Positions 35,797 through 43,037 of a DNA stretch of 64,000 nucleotides are shown piece by piece. Under the pieces are notes generated by a model. That model was not told the origin of the DNA, did no database searches, and worked only from the letters and a program-made list of their open reading frames with translations. This DNA is from JAKGBX01 sp965366835 (GTDB lineage Bacteria > Pseudomonadota > Alphaproteobacteria > Rhodobacterales > Rhodobacteraceae): positions 1 to 64,000 of the forward strand of contig CBDUGF010000001.1 of assembly GCA_965366835.1 (NCBI GenBank), in the 5' to 3' direction. Numbering within the stretch: the stretch's first letter is position 1; each line of letters starts with the position of its first letter. The translations under genes were made by a program, and so were the position numbers.

Positions 35797-38700
35797 ATGA
35801 CCAAACATCAGGTGAGTTTGCAGGACCGTTACGATCTGGAGAAATCGCCGGTATTGCTCAATGGCACGCAGGCGCTGGTGCGGCTGATGCTGACCCAGAA
35901 ATACCGCGATACGCAAGCCGGGCTGAACACCGCCGGCTACGTGACCGGCTATCGCGGCTCGCCGCTGGGCGCGGTCGATCTGACCATGGGGCGCGAGCAG
36001 GCCCGGCTGACCGAGAATGACGTGAAATTCGAGCCCGGGATCAACGAGGATCTGGCGGCGACGGCGCTGTGGGGCAGCCAGCAGGCCGAATTGCGCGGCG
36101 AAGGCAAGTTCGATGGTGTCTTCGGCCTGTGGTATGGCAAGGGCCCCGGCGTCGACCGTTCGGGCGATGTGATGCGCCATGCCAACATGGCGGGCAGCGC
36201 GAAGAACGGCGGCGTGCTGATGGCCATGGGCGATGACCATACCGGCGAATCCAGCACTGTGCTGCATCAGAGCGAATGGGCGCTGGTGGATTGCTACATG
36301 CCGGTGATGAGCCCGGCCGGGGTTCAGGAAATCCTCGACTATGGCATCTATGGCTATGCGCTGAGCCGGTTTGCCGGAGTCTGGGTCGGACTCAAGGTGA
36401 TGAAGGACACGATCGAGGCCACCGCCGTGGTCGATGGCGATCCGAACCGGGTGAAGCTGGTCACTCCGGAGTTCGAGATGCCCGATGGCGGGCTCAATAT
36501 CCGCCTGCTCGACGACCGGATCGCGCAGGAAGCGCGGCTGATCGACTATAAACGCCATGCTGCCGAGGCTTTTGCCCGTGCCAACAGGATCGACAAGCGG
36601 ATCTGGGGCAAGCCGGGGGCGCGGATCGGGCTTGTCAGCCATGGCAAGAGCTGGCTCGATCTCGAACATGCGCTCAACCTGCTGGGTATCGACGAGGCCG
36701 AAGCCGACCGGCTGGGGATTTCGACCTACAAGGTGGGGCAGGTCTGGCCGCTGGACATGACCAGTTTCCATGAATGGGCCGAGAAGCTGGACCTGATCAT
36801 CGTGGTCGAGGAAAAGCGCAAGCTGCTGGAAGTGCAGATCAAGGAAGCGCTGTTTGATGACCGCGAGACCCGCGTCTATGGCTGGTTCAAGGGCGGTGCC
36901 GGGGGCATGCATCAGGAAGAGCTGTTTCCGACCCGTTGGGCGCTCGACCCGGTGATGATCGCCGAAAAGCTGGGGGCGCTGCTGATCGAGGAGGGCCGCG
37001 GCACCGACGGCATCAAGGCCGGGCTGGCCGAACTGGCCGACGCGCGCCGCGCCGACAATGCCGAGGAGATCACCACGAGGCAGGCCTATTTCTGTTCCGG
37101 TTGCCCGCATAACAGCTCGACCAAGGTGCCCGACGGCAGCCGGGCCTATGCCGGGATCGGGTGCCATTTCATGGTCAGCTGGATGGACCGGAACACGCTG
37201 GGTTTCACCCATATGGGCGGCGAAGGGGCCAACTGGATCGGCGAGGCGCCGTTTTCCAAACGTGACCACGTGTTCCAGAACCTCGGCGACGGAACCTATA
37301 ACCATTCGGGCCTTCAGGCGATCCGCGCCGCAATCGCCAGCGGGGTGAACATCACCTACAAGATCCTCTATAACGATGCGGTGGCAATGACCGGCGGTCA
37401 GACCCACGAAGGCGATCTTTCGGCGCAACAGATTGCGGCTGAGCTGAAGGCGTTCGGGATTGAGAACGTGGCGCTGGTCTATGACGCCAAAGAGGATATC
37501 GACTTTACCTCCTTCCCCTCTGGGTTGGAGAAATTCGAGCGCGCAGATCTTGAGTCTGTTCAGAAAAAATACCGTGAACACAAAGGTGTATCGGCCATTC
37601 TTTACATCCAGACCTGTGCCGCGGAAAAACGCCGCCGGCGCAAGCGCGGGACGTTTCCTGATATCGACAAGCGGGTCTTCATCAACACCGATATCTGTGA
37701 AGGCTGCGGCGATTGCGGGGTGCAATCGAATTGCGTTTCGATCGTTCCGGTCGAAACCGAGTTGGGGCGCAAGCGCGCGATTGACCAGTCGAGCTGCAAC
37801 AAGGATTTCAGCTGTGTCAACGGGTTCTGCCCGTCTTTCGTCACGCTGGAAGGCGCGAAGATCCGCAAGGAACCGACCAAATCCCTGGACCTGCCGAACC
37901 TGCCGGAGCCTCAGCTGCCGACGATCAACGGTACCCATAACGTGGTGATCACCGGGGTCGGCGGCACCGGTGTGGTGACCATCGGCGCATTGCTGGCGCA
38001 GGCGGCGCAGATTGATGGCCTTGGCGCGGGTATGATGGAGATGGCTGGGCTGGCGCAGAAGGGCGGCGCGGTGCATATCCATGTGCGGCTGGCCAATGCG
38101 CCGGACGATATCAGCGCCGTAAGGGTGGCCACCGGCGAGGCGCATGCGCTGATCGGGGGCGATCTGGTGGTCTCTGCCGGGGCGAAAACCCTGGGCCTGA
38201 CCAGCACCGGGCGCACCGGGGCGGTGATCAACAGCCACGAGATCATCACCGGCGAGTTCACCCGCTCGACCGAGTTTCGCATTCCGGTCGACCGGCTCGA
38301 GTTGCAACTGGAGGCGCGGCTGCGCGACAAGCTGCGGCTGTTCGATGCCTCGGAACTGGCGCGGGTGACGCTGGGTGACAGCATCTTCTCCAACATGATG
38401 GTGTTTGGCGGGGCCTGGCAGATGGGCTATCTGCCGGTCAGCCATGCCGCCTTGATGGAGGCGATCCGTCTCAACGGCCAGGCTGTGGAACGCAACCAGC
38501 GGGCCTTTGAAATCGGCCGCTGGGCGGCGGCGCATCCGGAAGACGCAGCGAAGATGATCGCGCCGGAAGACGCGCAGGCCCGGCCCAAGACGCTGGACGA
38601 CAAGATCGCCTTCCGGGCGGCGCATCTGAAGGATTATCAGAGCAATCGGCTGGCCAAGCGCTACACCAGGCTTCTGGATGGCATTGGCGATGCGCGGCTC

Positions 38701-39219
38701 AAGGAGGCGGTGGCCAAGGGCTATCACAAGCTGCTCGCCTACAAGGACGAATACGAGGTGGCGCGGCTGCACAAGGCGACCCGCGCAAAGGCCGAAGCGC
38801 AGTTCGAGGGCGATTTCAAGATGTCCTATCACCTGGCGCCGCCGGTGCTGTCGAAAGAGGGCTCTGACGGGCGCCCGAAGAAGAAGCAATACGGGCCGGG
38901 GATGGGCCGGTTGCTCAATCTTCTGGCCAAAGGCAAGTTTCTGCGCGGCACACCGTTTGATCCGTTCGGACGCAGCGAGGAGCGGCGCATGGAGCGCGCG
39001 CTGATCGCTGAATATGAGGCGGATATGGCCGAGTGGCTGCCCAAGGCGGGCGCGGCAAATCTCGACCTGCTGGTGGAACTGGCGGAACTGCCGCTGTCGA
39101 TTCGCGGCTTTGGCCCGGTGAAGAAGGCCAATGCAGAAAAAGCGGCGACGCGGCGCGGAGAGCTTCTGGCGGCGCTGAAAGGCGGCGGCACTCCGAAGGC
39201 GGCGCTGGCGGCGGAGTAG
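35797..39219 (+). CDS. Indolepyruvate ferredoxin oxidoreductase, fused alpha-beta form
   Basis: An 1140-residue cytoplasmic TPP/Fe-S enzyme that oxidatively decarboxylates aryl-pyruvates (from Trp, Phe, Tyr transamination) to acyl-CoA. In order: an N-terminal pyrimidine-binding-like region (GYVTGYRGSPLGAVDLTMGR); a TPP-binding region (GIGCHFMVSWMDRNTLGFTHMGGEG in pieces); ferredoxin-like cysteines C634, C637, C640, C646 (CEGCGDCGVQSNC); then the gamma-type domain (VVITGVGGTGVVTIGALLAQAA). Fusion and length match alpha- and betaproteobacterial forms. A short AT-richer stretch near 37540-37600 is the only composition anomaly. Confidence 0.94.
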   Translation: MTKHQVSLQDRYDLEKSPVLLNGTQALVRLMLTQKYRDTQAGLNTAGYVTGYRGSPLGAVDLTMGREQARLTENDVKFEPGINEDLAATALWGSQQAELRGEGKFDGVFGLWYGKGPGVDRSGDVMRHANMAGSAKNGGVLMAMGDDHTGESSTVLHQSEWALVDCYMPVMSPAGVQEILDYGIYGYALSRFAGVWVGLKVMKDTIEATAVVDGDPNRVKLVTPEFEMPDGGLNIRLLDDRIAQEARLIDYKRHAAEAFARANRIDKRIWGKPGARIGLVSHGKSWLDLEHALNLLGIDEAEADRLGISTYKVGQVWPLDMTSFHEWAEKLDLIIVVEEKRKLLEVQIKEALFDDRETRVYGWFKGGAGGMHQEELFPTRWALDPVMIAEKLGALLIEEGRGTDGIKAGLAELADARRADNAEEITTRQAYFCSGCPHNSSTKVPDGSRAYAGIGCHFMVSWMDRNTLGFTHMGGEGANWIGEAPFSKRDHVFQNLGDGTYNHSGLQAIRAAIASGVNITYKILYNDAVAMTGGQTHEGDLSAQQIAAELKAFGIENVALVYDAKEDIDFTSFPSGLEKFERADLESVQKKYREHKGVSAILYIQTCAAEKRRRRKRGTFPDIDKRVFINTDICEGCGDCGVQSNCVSIVPVETELGRKRAIDQSSCNKDFSCVNGFCPSFVTLEGAKIRKEPTKSLDLPNLPEPQLPTINGTHNVVITGVGGTGVVTIGALLAQAAQIDGLGAGMMEMAGLAQKGGAVHIHVRLANAPDDISAVRVATGEAHALIGGDLVVSAGAKTLGLTSTGRTGAVINSHEIITGEFTRSTEFRIPVDRLELQLEARLRDKLRLFDASELARVTLGDSIFSNMMVFGGAWQMGYLPVSHAALMEAIRLNGQAVERNQRAFEIGRWAAAHPEDAAKMIAPEDAQARPKTLDDKIAFRAAHLKDYQSNRLAKRYTRLLDGIGDARLKEAVAKGYHKLLAYKDEYEVARLHKATRAKAEAQFEGDFKMSYHLAPPVLSKEGSDGRPKKKQYGPGMGRLLNLLAKGKFLRGTPFDPFGRSEERRMERALIAEYEADMAEWLPKAGAANLDLLVELAELPLSIRGFGPVKKANAEKAATRRGELLAALKGGGTPKAALAAE

Positions 39220-39220
39220 G

Positions 39221-39251
39221 CTTTGGCGCCGGAGAAATCCGGCGCCGAAAG
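39221..39251 (+). terminator. Hairpin after the indolepyruvate oxidoreductase gene
   Basis: A perfect 9-bp stem GGCGCCGGA/TCCGGCGCC capped by a GAAA tetraloop, extended by CTTT/AAAG with one bulged G, starts right after the stop codon. No T-tract follows, so it may be a Rho-related or mRNA-protecting hairpin. A second weaker inverted repeat (GATTT/AAATC) follows at about 39260-39280. Confidence 0.55.
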
Positions 39252-39345
39252 CAAGGATGGATTTTCGCCGGAAATCGACCTATGAGCGTCGTGTGAGGCG
39301 CGGATTCGAACGGTGACTCCGTGCGCAAAAGACCGGGCAGGGCAG

Positions 39346-40158
39346 ATGGCAGTAGGCATTTTTGACAGCGGACTGGGCGGATTGACGGTTCTGGACGCGG
39401 TGGCCAGGCGGCTGCCCGATGTGCCGTTTGTCTATCTCGCCGACAGCGCCCATGCGCCTTATGGCGTGCGCGACGCCGATGATATCTACGGGCTGACCTG
39501 CAAGGCGGTGGAACGGCTCTGGGCCGAGGAATGCGATCTTGTCATCCTGGCGTGCAACACGGCGAGCGCCGCGGCGCTGAGGCGGATGCAGGAGAACTGG
39601 GTGCCGCGCGACAAGCGGGTGCTGGGCGTGTTCGTGCCGCTGATCGAGGCGCTGACCGAGCGGCAATGGGGCGACAATTCACCGCCCCGCGAGGTGGCTG
39701 TGAAGCATGTGGCGCTGTTTGCCACGCCCGCCACCGTGGCGAGCCGCGCGTTTCAGCGCGAGCTGGCGTTTCGCGCCATCGGTGTCGATGTCGAAGCGCA
39801 GGCCTGTGGCGGGGTTGTCGATGCCATCGAGGAGGGCGATCTGATCCTGGCCGAAGCGCTGGTGCGCAGCCATGTCGATGCGCTGAAACGCAAGATGCCC
39901 GATCCGCAGGCGGCTGTTCTGGGCTGCACCCATTACCCTTTGATGGCAGAGGCGTTCCAGGACGCGCTCGGGCCCGACGTGAGCGTCTATAGCCAGGCCA
40001 ATCTGGTGGCCGAGAGCCTCGCCGATTATCTCGAACGGCACCCGAAGATGCGCGGCAACGGCGGCGCGGCGAAGTTCCTGACCACCGGCGATGCAAGGCG
40101 GGTCAGCGACCGGGCGACGCAATTCCTGCGACGGCGCATTACCTTCGAGGCGGCCTGA
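39346..40158 (+). CDS. murI: Glutamate racemase
   Basis: A 270-residue cofactor-free enzyme making D-glutamate for peptidoglycan. It has the substrate loop GIFDSGLGGLTV (D7, S8) and both catalytic cysteines, C70 in LACNTAS and C194 in GCTHYP. ATG 39346 (MAVGIFDSG) has AGGGCAG upstream and gives the normal N-terminus. It starts a plus-strand series with argC and ccmE. Confidence 0.95.
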   Translation: MAVGIFDSGLGGLTVLDAVARRLPDVPFVYLADSAHAPYGVRDADDIYGLTCKAVERLWAEECDLVILACNTASAAALRRMQENWVPRDKRVLGVFVPLIEALTERQWGDNSPPREVAVKHVALFATPATVASRAFQRELAFRAIGVDVEAQACGGVVDAIEEGDLILAEALVRSHVDALKRKMPDPQAAVLGCTHYPLMAEAFQDALGPDVSVYSQANLVAESLADYLERHPKMRGNGGAAKFLTTGDARRVSDRATQFLRRRITFEAA

Positions 40159-40215
40159 GCCGTCACTTGATTTACGTCACGGACAGATAAAACCAGACAT
40201 GAGAAAGAGCGCGAC

Positions 40216-41244
40216 ATGACCCACAAGATCGCCATTCTGGGCGCCTCCGGCTATACCGGCGCCGAACTGATCCGCCTGATCGCCACCCATGGCGACATCG
40301 AGATCGCCGCTCTGGGCGCGTTTTCCAAGGCCGGGCAGAGCCTGGCCCAGGTTTTCCCGCATCTGCGCCATCTCGACCTGCCCGATATGCTGGGCTTTGA
40401 CGAGATTGATTTCTCGAAGATCGACCTGTGTTTTTGCGCCCTGCCGCACAAGACCAGCCAGGAAGTGATCTCGGGTCTGCCGCGGGATTTGAAGATCGTC
40501 GATCTCAGTGCGGATTTCCGGCTGCGCGATCCGGCGGAGTATCAGAAATGGTATGGCAACCCGCATGCCGCGGTGGAAATGCAGAAAGAGGCGGTCTATG
40601 GGCTCACCGAATTTTACCGCGACGAGATTCGCGGCGCGCGGCTGGTGGCGGGGACGGGCTGCAATGCCGCAACCGGGCAGTTTGCGCTGCGCCCGCTGAT
40701 CTCGGCCGGGGTGATCGGGCTCGACGATATCATTCTCGATCTGAAATGCGGTGTATCGGGGGCCGGGCGCTCGCTGAAGGAAAACCTGCTGCATGCCGAA
40801 TTGTCGGAGGGCTACAACGCCTATTCGGTCGGCGGCACGCATCGCCATCTCGGCGAGTTCGACCAGGAATTCAGCACGCTGGCGGGCCGCGAGGTGACGA
40901 TCCAGTTCACCCCGCATCTGATGCCGGCGAACCGGGGCATTCTGGCCACCGGTTATGTCTCGGGCGACGCGGGCGAGATTCACCAGACCTTTGCCAAGGC
41001 CTATGCCGATGAGCCGTTTATCGAGGTCTTGCCGTTCGGCGAAACCCCCAGTTCGCACCATGTCAGGGGCTCGAATTTCTGTCATATCGGTGTCACCGGG
41101 GATCGGATCAAGGGCCGCGCCATCGTGGTGGCGGTGCTCGATAACCTGACAAAAGGTAGCAGTGGGCAGGCCTTGCAGAACGCCAATCTGATGCTAGGTC
41201 TGGAAGAGACACAAGGGCTGATGCTGGCGCCCTGTTTTCCGTGA
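40216..41244 (+). CDS. argC: N-acetyl-gamma-glutamyl-phosphate reductase
   Basis: A 342-residue NADPH enzyme, third step of arginine synthesis. The Rossmann start is KIAILGASGYTGAELIRL; the catalytic cysteine lies in VAGTGCNAATGQFAL. KCGVSGAGRSLKENLLHAE and FTPHLMPANRGILAT are further family motifs. Length matches the 340-350 form. A 57-bp gap follows murI, and ccmE begins 13 bp after its stop. Confidence 0.95.
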   Translation: MTHKIAILGASGYTGAELIRLIATHGDIEIAALGAFSKAGQSLAQVFPHLRHLDLPDMLGFDEIDFSKIDLCFCALPHKTSQEVISGLPRDLKIVDLSADFRLRDPAEYQKWYGNPHAAVEMQKEAVYGLTEFYRDEIRGARLVAGTGCNAATGQFALRPLISAGVIGLDDIILDLKCGVSGAGRSLKENLLHAELSEGYNAYSVGGTHRHLGEFDQEFSTLAGREVTIQFTPHLMPANRGILATGYVSGDAGEIHQTFAKAYADEPFIEVLPFGETPSSHHVRGSNFCHIGVTGDRIKGRAIVVAVLDNLTKGSSGQALQNANLMLGLEETQGLMLAPCFP

Positions 41245-41257
41245 GAGGAGACGCGCG

Positions 41258-41704
41258 ATGAAGGGTTTGAAGAAGAAACGCCGGGTGCAGGTGATCGTGC
41301 TGGCCGCTGTCGCGCTGGCGATCTCCACCGCGCTGATCGGTTATGGCATGCGCGACGGGATCAACTTTTTCCGCTCGCCCAGCCAGGTGGTCGAGGCGCC
41401 GCCGGCCGAAACCGAGACGTTCCGCCTTGGCGGGTTGGTCGAAGAAGGCAGCCTGGTGCGCGGCCAGGGCGAGACCGTGACGTTCAACGTGACCGATGGT
41501 GGCGAGGTCGTGAAAGTCGCTTACAAGGGTGTGCTGCCAGACCTTTTCGCCGAGAACCAGGGCATGATCGGCACCGGTAAATACATCAACGGTGTATTCC
41601 ATGCCACTGAAATCCTTGCCAAACATGACGAAACCTATATGCCGCGCGAAGTGGTGGATGCGCTGAAGGAACAGGGCGTCTATCAGGAGCCGAACGGTAG
41701 CTAA
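41258..41704 (+). CDS. ccmE: Cytochrome c maturation protein CcmE (haem chaperone)
   Basis: A 148-residue inner-membrane protein with a periplasmic OB-fold that binds haem covalently and passes it to CcmF. An N-terminal basic patch and one helix (about 10-30) anchor it. Then come FRLGGLVEEGSLVRG, YKGVLPDLFAENQG and the haem-binding His123 in AKHDETYMP. It is separated from ccmF by the endolysin/holin pair, which splits the ccm locus. Confidence 0.96.
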   Translation: MKGLKKKRRVQVIVLAAVALAISTALIGYGMRDGINFFRSPSQVVEAPPAETETFRLGGLVEEGSLVRGQGETVTFNVTDGGEVVKVAYKGVLPDLFAENQGMIGTGKYINGVFHATEILAKHDETYMPREVVDALKEQGVYQEPNGS

Positions 41705-41712
41705 GCACCGGG

Positions 41713-41720
41713 TTAACCAT
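41713..41720 (+). promoter_or_regulatory. TTAACCAT motif upstream of the endolysin gene (possible CtrA half-site)
   Basis: GTTAACCAT lies 44 bp before the endolysin start. TTAACCAT is a CtrA half-site described in Caulobacter, and CtrA influences GTA lysis genes in Rhodobacter capsulatus. An 8-mer is expected about twice by chance in a window this size, and at least one more copy occurs inside trpD, so this is suggestive only. Confidence 0.3.
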
Positions 41721-41724
41721 TTCG

Positions 41725-41762
41725 GATCAGGCTTTGCCCCAGTTTTGAGGGAAAGCCTGATC
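41725..41762 (+). promoter_or_regulatory. Stem-loop over the endolysin ribosome-binding region
   Basis: GATCAGGCTTT (41725-41735) and AAAGCCTGATC (41752-41762) form a perfect 11-bp stem ending one base before the ATG at 41764. The 16-nt loop contains GAGGG (41747-41751), the likely Shine-Dalgarno. Such placement could hold back or gate translation of the lysis gene, or bind a protein dimer as DNA. With no T-tract it is unlikely to be a simple terminator for ccmE. Confidence 0.6.
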
Positions 41763-41763
41763 A

Positions 41764-42375
41764 ATGAAAACCGTCCGCGAGATTGCTGAAGAGATTGTCG
41801 CCCGCGAAGGCGGGTTTGTGAATGACCCCGACGATCCGGGCGGCGCGACGAATTTTGGCGTGACCATTCACACCATGCGCCGGCTCGGGCTGGATCTGGA
41901 TCGCGATGGCGATGTCGATGTAGCCGATGTGCGCAAGCTGACCCGGGCCCAGGCGGTCGATATCTTCATCGAGCACTATTTTTTGCGCCCGCAGATCGAC
42001 GCTTTGCCGGAGGCAGTGCAGGCGTCGGTGTTTGACATGTATGTCAATGCCGGGCGCAACGCCGTGAAACTGCTGCAACGGCTGCTGTGCGACATGGGGT
42101 TCGATCTGAGCGTCGATGGCATGATCGGGCCGCAGACGGCAGAGGCGGCACAGGCGGCCGCGCGCCGGGGGCCGGAGCGTTTTGCCGATGCCTACGGGAT
42201 TGCGCGGCGCAATTACTACTTCCGCCTGGCCGACCGGCGCCCTGCGAGCCGGAAATATGCCCGCACGAAGGCTGGCGGCAAGGGCGGCTGGATCCGCCGG
42301 GCCGAGGAATTCATCGACCCGCACTATCATCTGAGCGCGGCGGAGTTTCGTGAAAGGGTGGCGCAATGGGATTGA
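41764..42375 (+). CDS. GTA-type endolysin (N-acetylmuramidase, GH108)
   Basis: A 203-residue peptidoglycan hydrolase. The GH108 catalytic domain (about 1-100) has the acid residue E15 in EGGFVNDPDDPGGATNFGVT, a hallmark; a peptidoglycan-binding module follows (about 105-203, VDGMIGPQTAEAAQ). There is no signal peptide, so release to the wall needs the holin encoded next, overlapping by 10 bp. In Rhodobacter capsulatus an endolysin/holin pair of this sort, encoded apart from the GTA structural cluster, frees gene transfer agents. It could instead be a prophage remnant, but no other phage gene is present. Confidence 0.88.
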   Translation: MKTVREIAEEIVAREGGFVNDPDDPGGATNFGVTIHTMRRLGLDLDRDGDVDVADVRKLTRAQAVDIFIEHYFLRPQIDALPEAVQASVFDMYVNAGRNAVKLLQRLLCDMGFDLSVDGMIGPQTAEAAQAAARRGPERFADAYGIARRNYYFRLADRRPASRKYARTKAGGKGGWIRRAEEFIDPHYHLSAAEFRERVAQWD

Positions 42376-42956
42376 TCGAGCGGGTTCTGACCCTTGTTTT
42401 CGGCAATGGCCGCAATGTGGTGAAAGACACGGTCGAAGTGTTTCGCGAGAATGCCGAGGCCGGGGCGGCGCGGGAGGCCGAGGTGCGGGGCAAGGCGCTC
42501 AAGCAGTTCGGGTCCGAGTTTGTCGTGGTCGAGCGCGGGCTGTTCGATCGTCTGATGGACGCGGTAAACCGGCTGCCACGCCCGGCGCTGGCCTTCGGCA
42601 CGCTGGGGCTTTTCATCGCGGCGATGGTCGATCCGGTGTGGTTTGCCTCGAGAATGCAGGGAATCGCGCTGGTGCCCGAGCCGCTGTGGTGGCTTTTGGG
42701 GGCGATCGTGAGCTTCTATTTCGGCGCGCGCCATCAGGCCAAGGGGCAAGACCTTCAACGCCAGATCGCGCGCACGCTGGCTTCGGTGCCCCAGGTGGTC
42801 GACAATCTGGCTGCGCTCGAGGCGCTGGAACGCGGTGCGGGCAGCCCCGGCGCGGCGGAGAGCGGGCAGGATTCGCAAACCGCAGCGGAAACCCTGACGC
42901 CGGCGCCCAATCCGGCGCTCGATGCCTGGCAGCGCGGCGCCGATTCCGGCCGGTAA
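42366..42956 (+). CDS. GTA-type holin
   Basis: A 196-residue membrane protein. It has an amphipathic N-terminus MGLIERVLTLVFGNGRNVVKD, two clear hydrophobic helices (about 74-95 and 107-125), LLGAIVSFYFGARHQAKGQDL after the second, and a long Ala/Gly/Glu-rich hydrophilic tail. This matches the holin family linked to gene transfer agent release, in which a third weaker segment is predicted. The start overlaps the endolysin stop, so the two are translationally coupled. It should permeabilise the inner membrane to let the endolysin out. Confidence 0.85.
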   Translation: MGLIERVLTLVFGNGRNVVKDTVEVFRENAEAGAAREAEVRGKALKQFGSEFVVVERGLFDRLMDAVNRLPRPALAFGTLGLFIAAMVDPVWFASRMQGIALVPEPLWWLLGAIVSFYFGARHQAKGQDLQRQIARTLASVPQVVDNLAALEALERGAGSPGAAESGQDSQTAAETLTPAPNPALDAWQRGADSGR

Positions 42957-42987
42957 ACCCCAAAATGTGATCGCACAAACGACGGTT

Positions 42988-43011
42988 CGGGGCCGATAGG
43001 GATTGGCCCCG
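42988..43011 (+). terminator. Hairpin between holin gene and ccmF
   Basis: A 7-bp stem CGGGGCC/GGCCCCG with a 10-nt loop lies 32 bp after the holin stop codon and about 27 bp before ccmF. No T-tract follows. It may weaken read-through from the lysis pair into ccmF. Confidence 0.4.
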
Positions 43012-43037
43012 CCCGCGCGAATGCATATACCGGGCTC

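Noticed and set aside
35737..38889. Open frame of 1050 codons on the minus strand opposite the indolepyruvate oxidoreductase gene
   Set aside because: It mirrors the coding frame of a clear enzyme in high-GC DNA; its translation is His/Arg/Gln-rich with no domain logic. The same holds for long antisense frames at 3915-5792, 6864-8636, 17749-20007, 22156-24570, 47705-49909 and 49895-51796.
41764..42956. Prophage remnant
   Set aside because: Only endolysin and holin are present, base composition matches the neighbours, and no integrase, att repeats or structural genes are found; a GTA lysis module explains it better.
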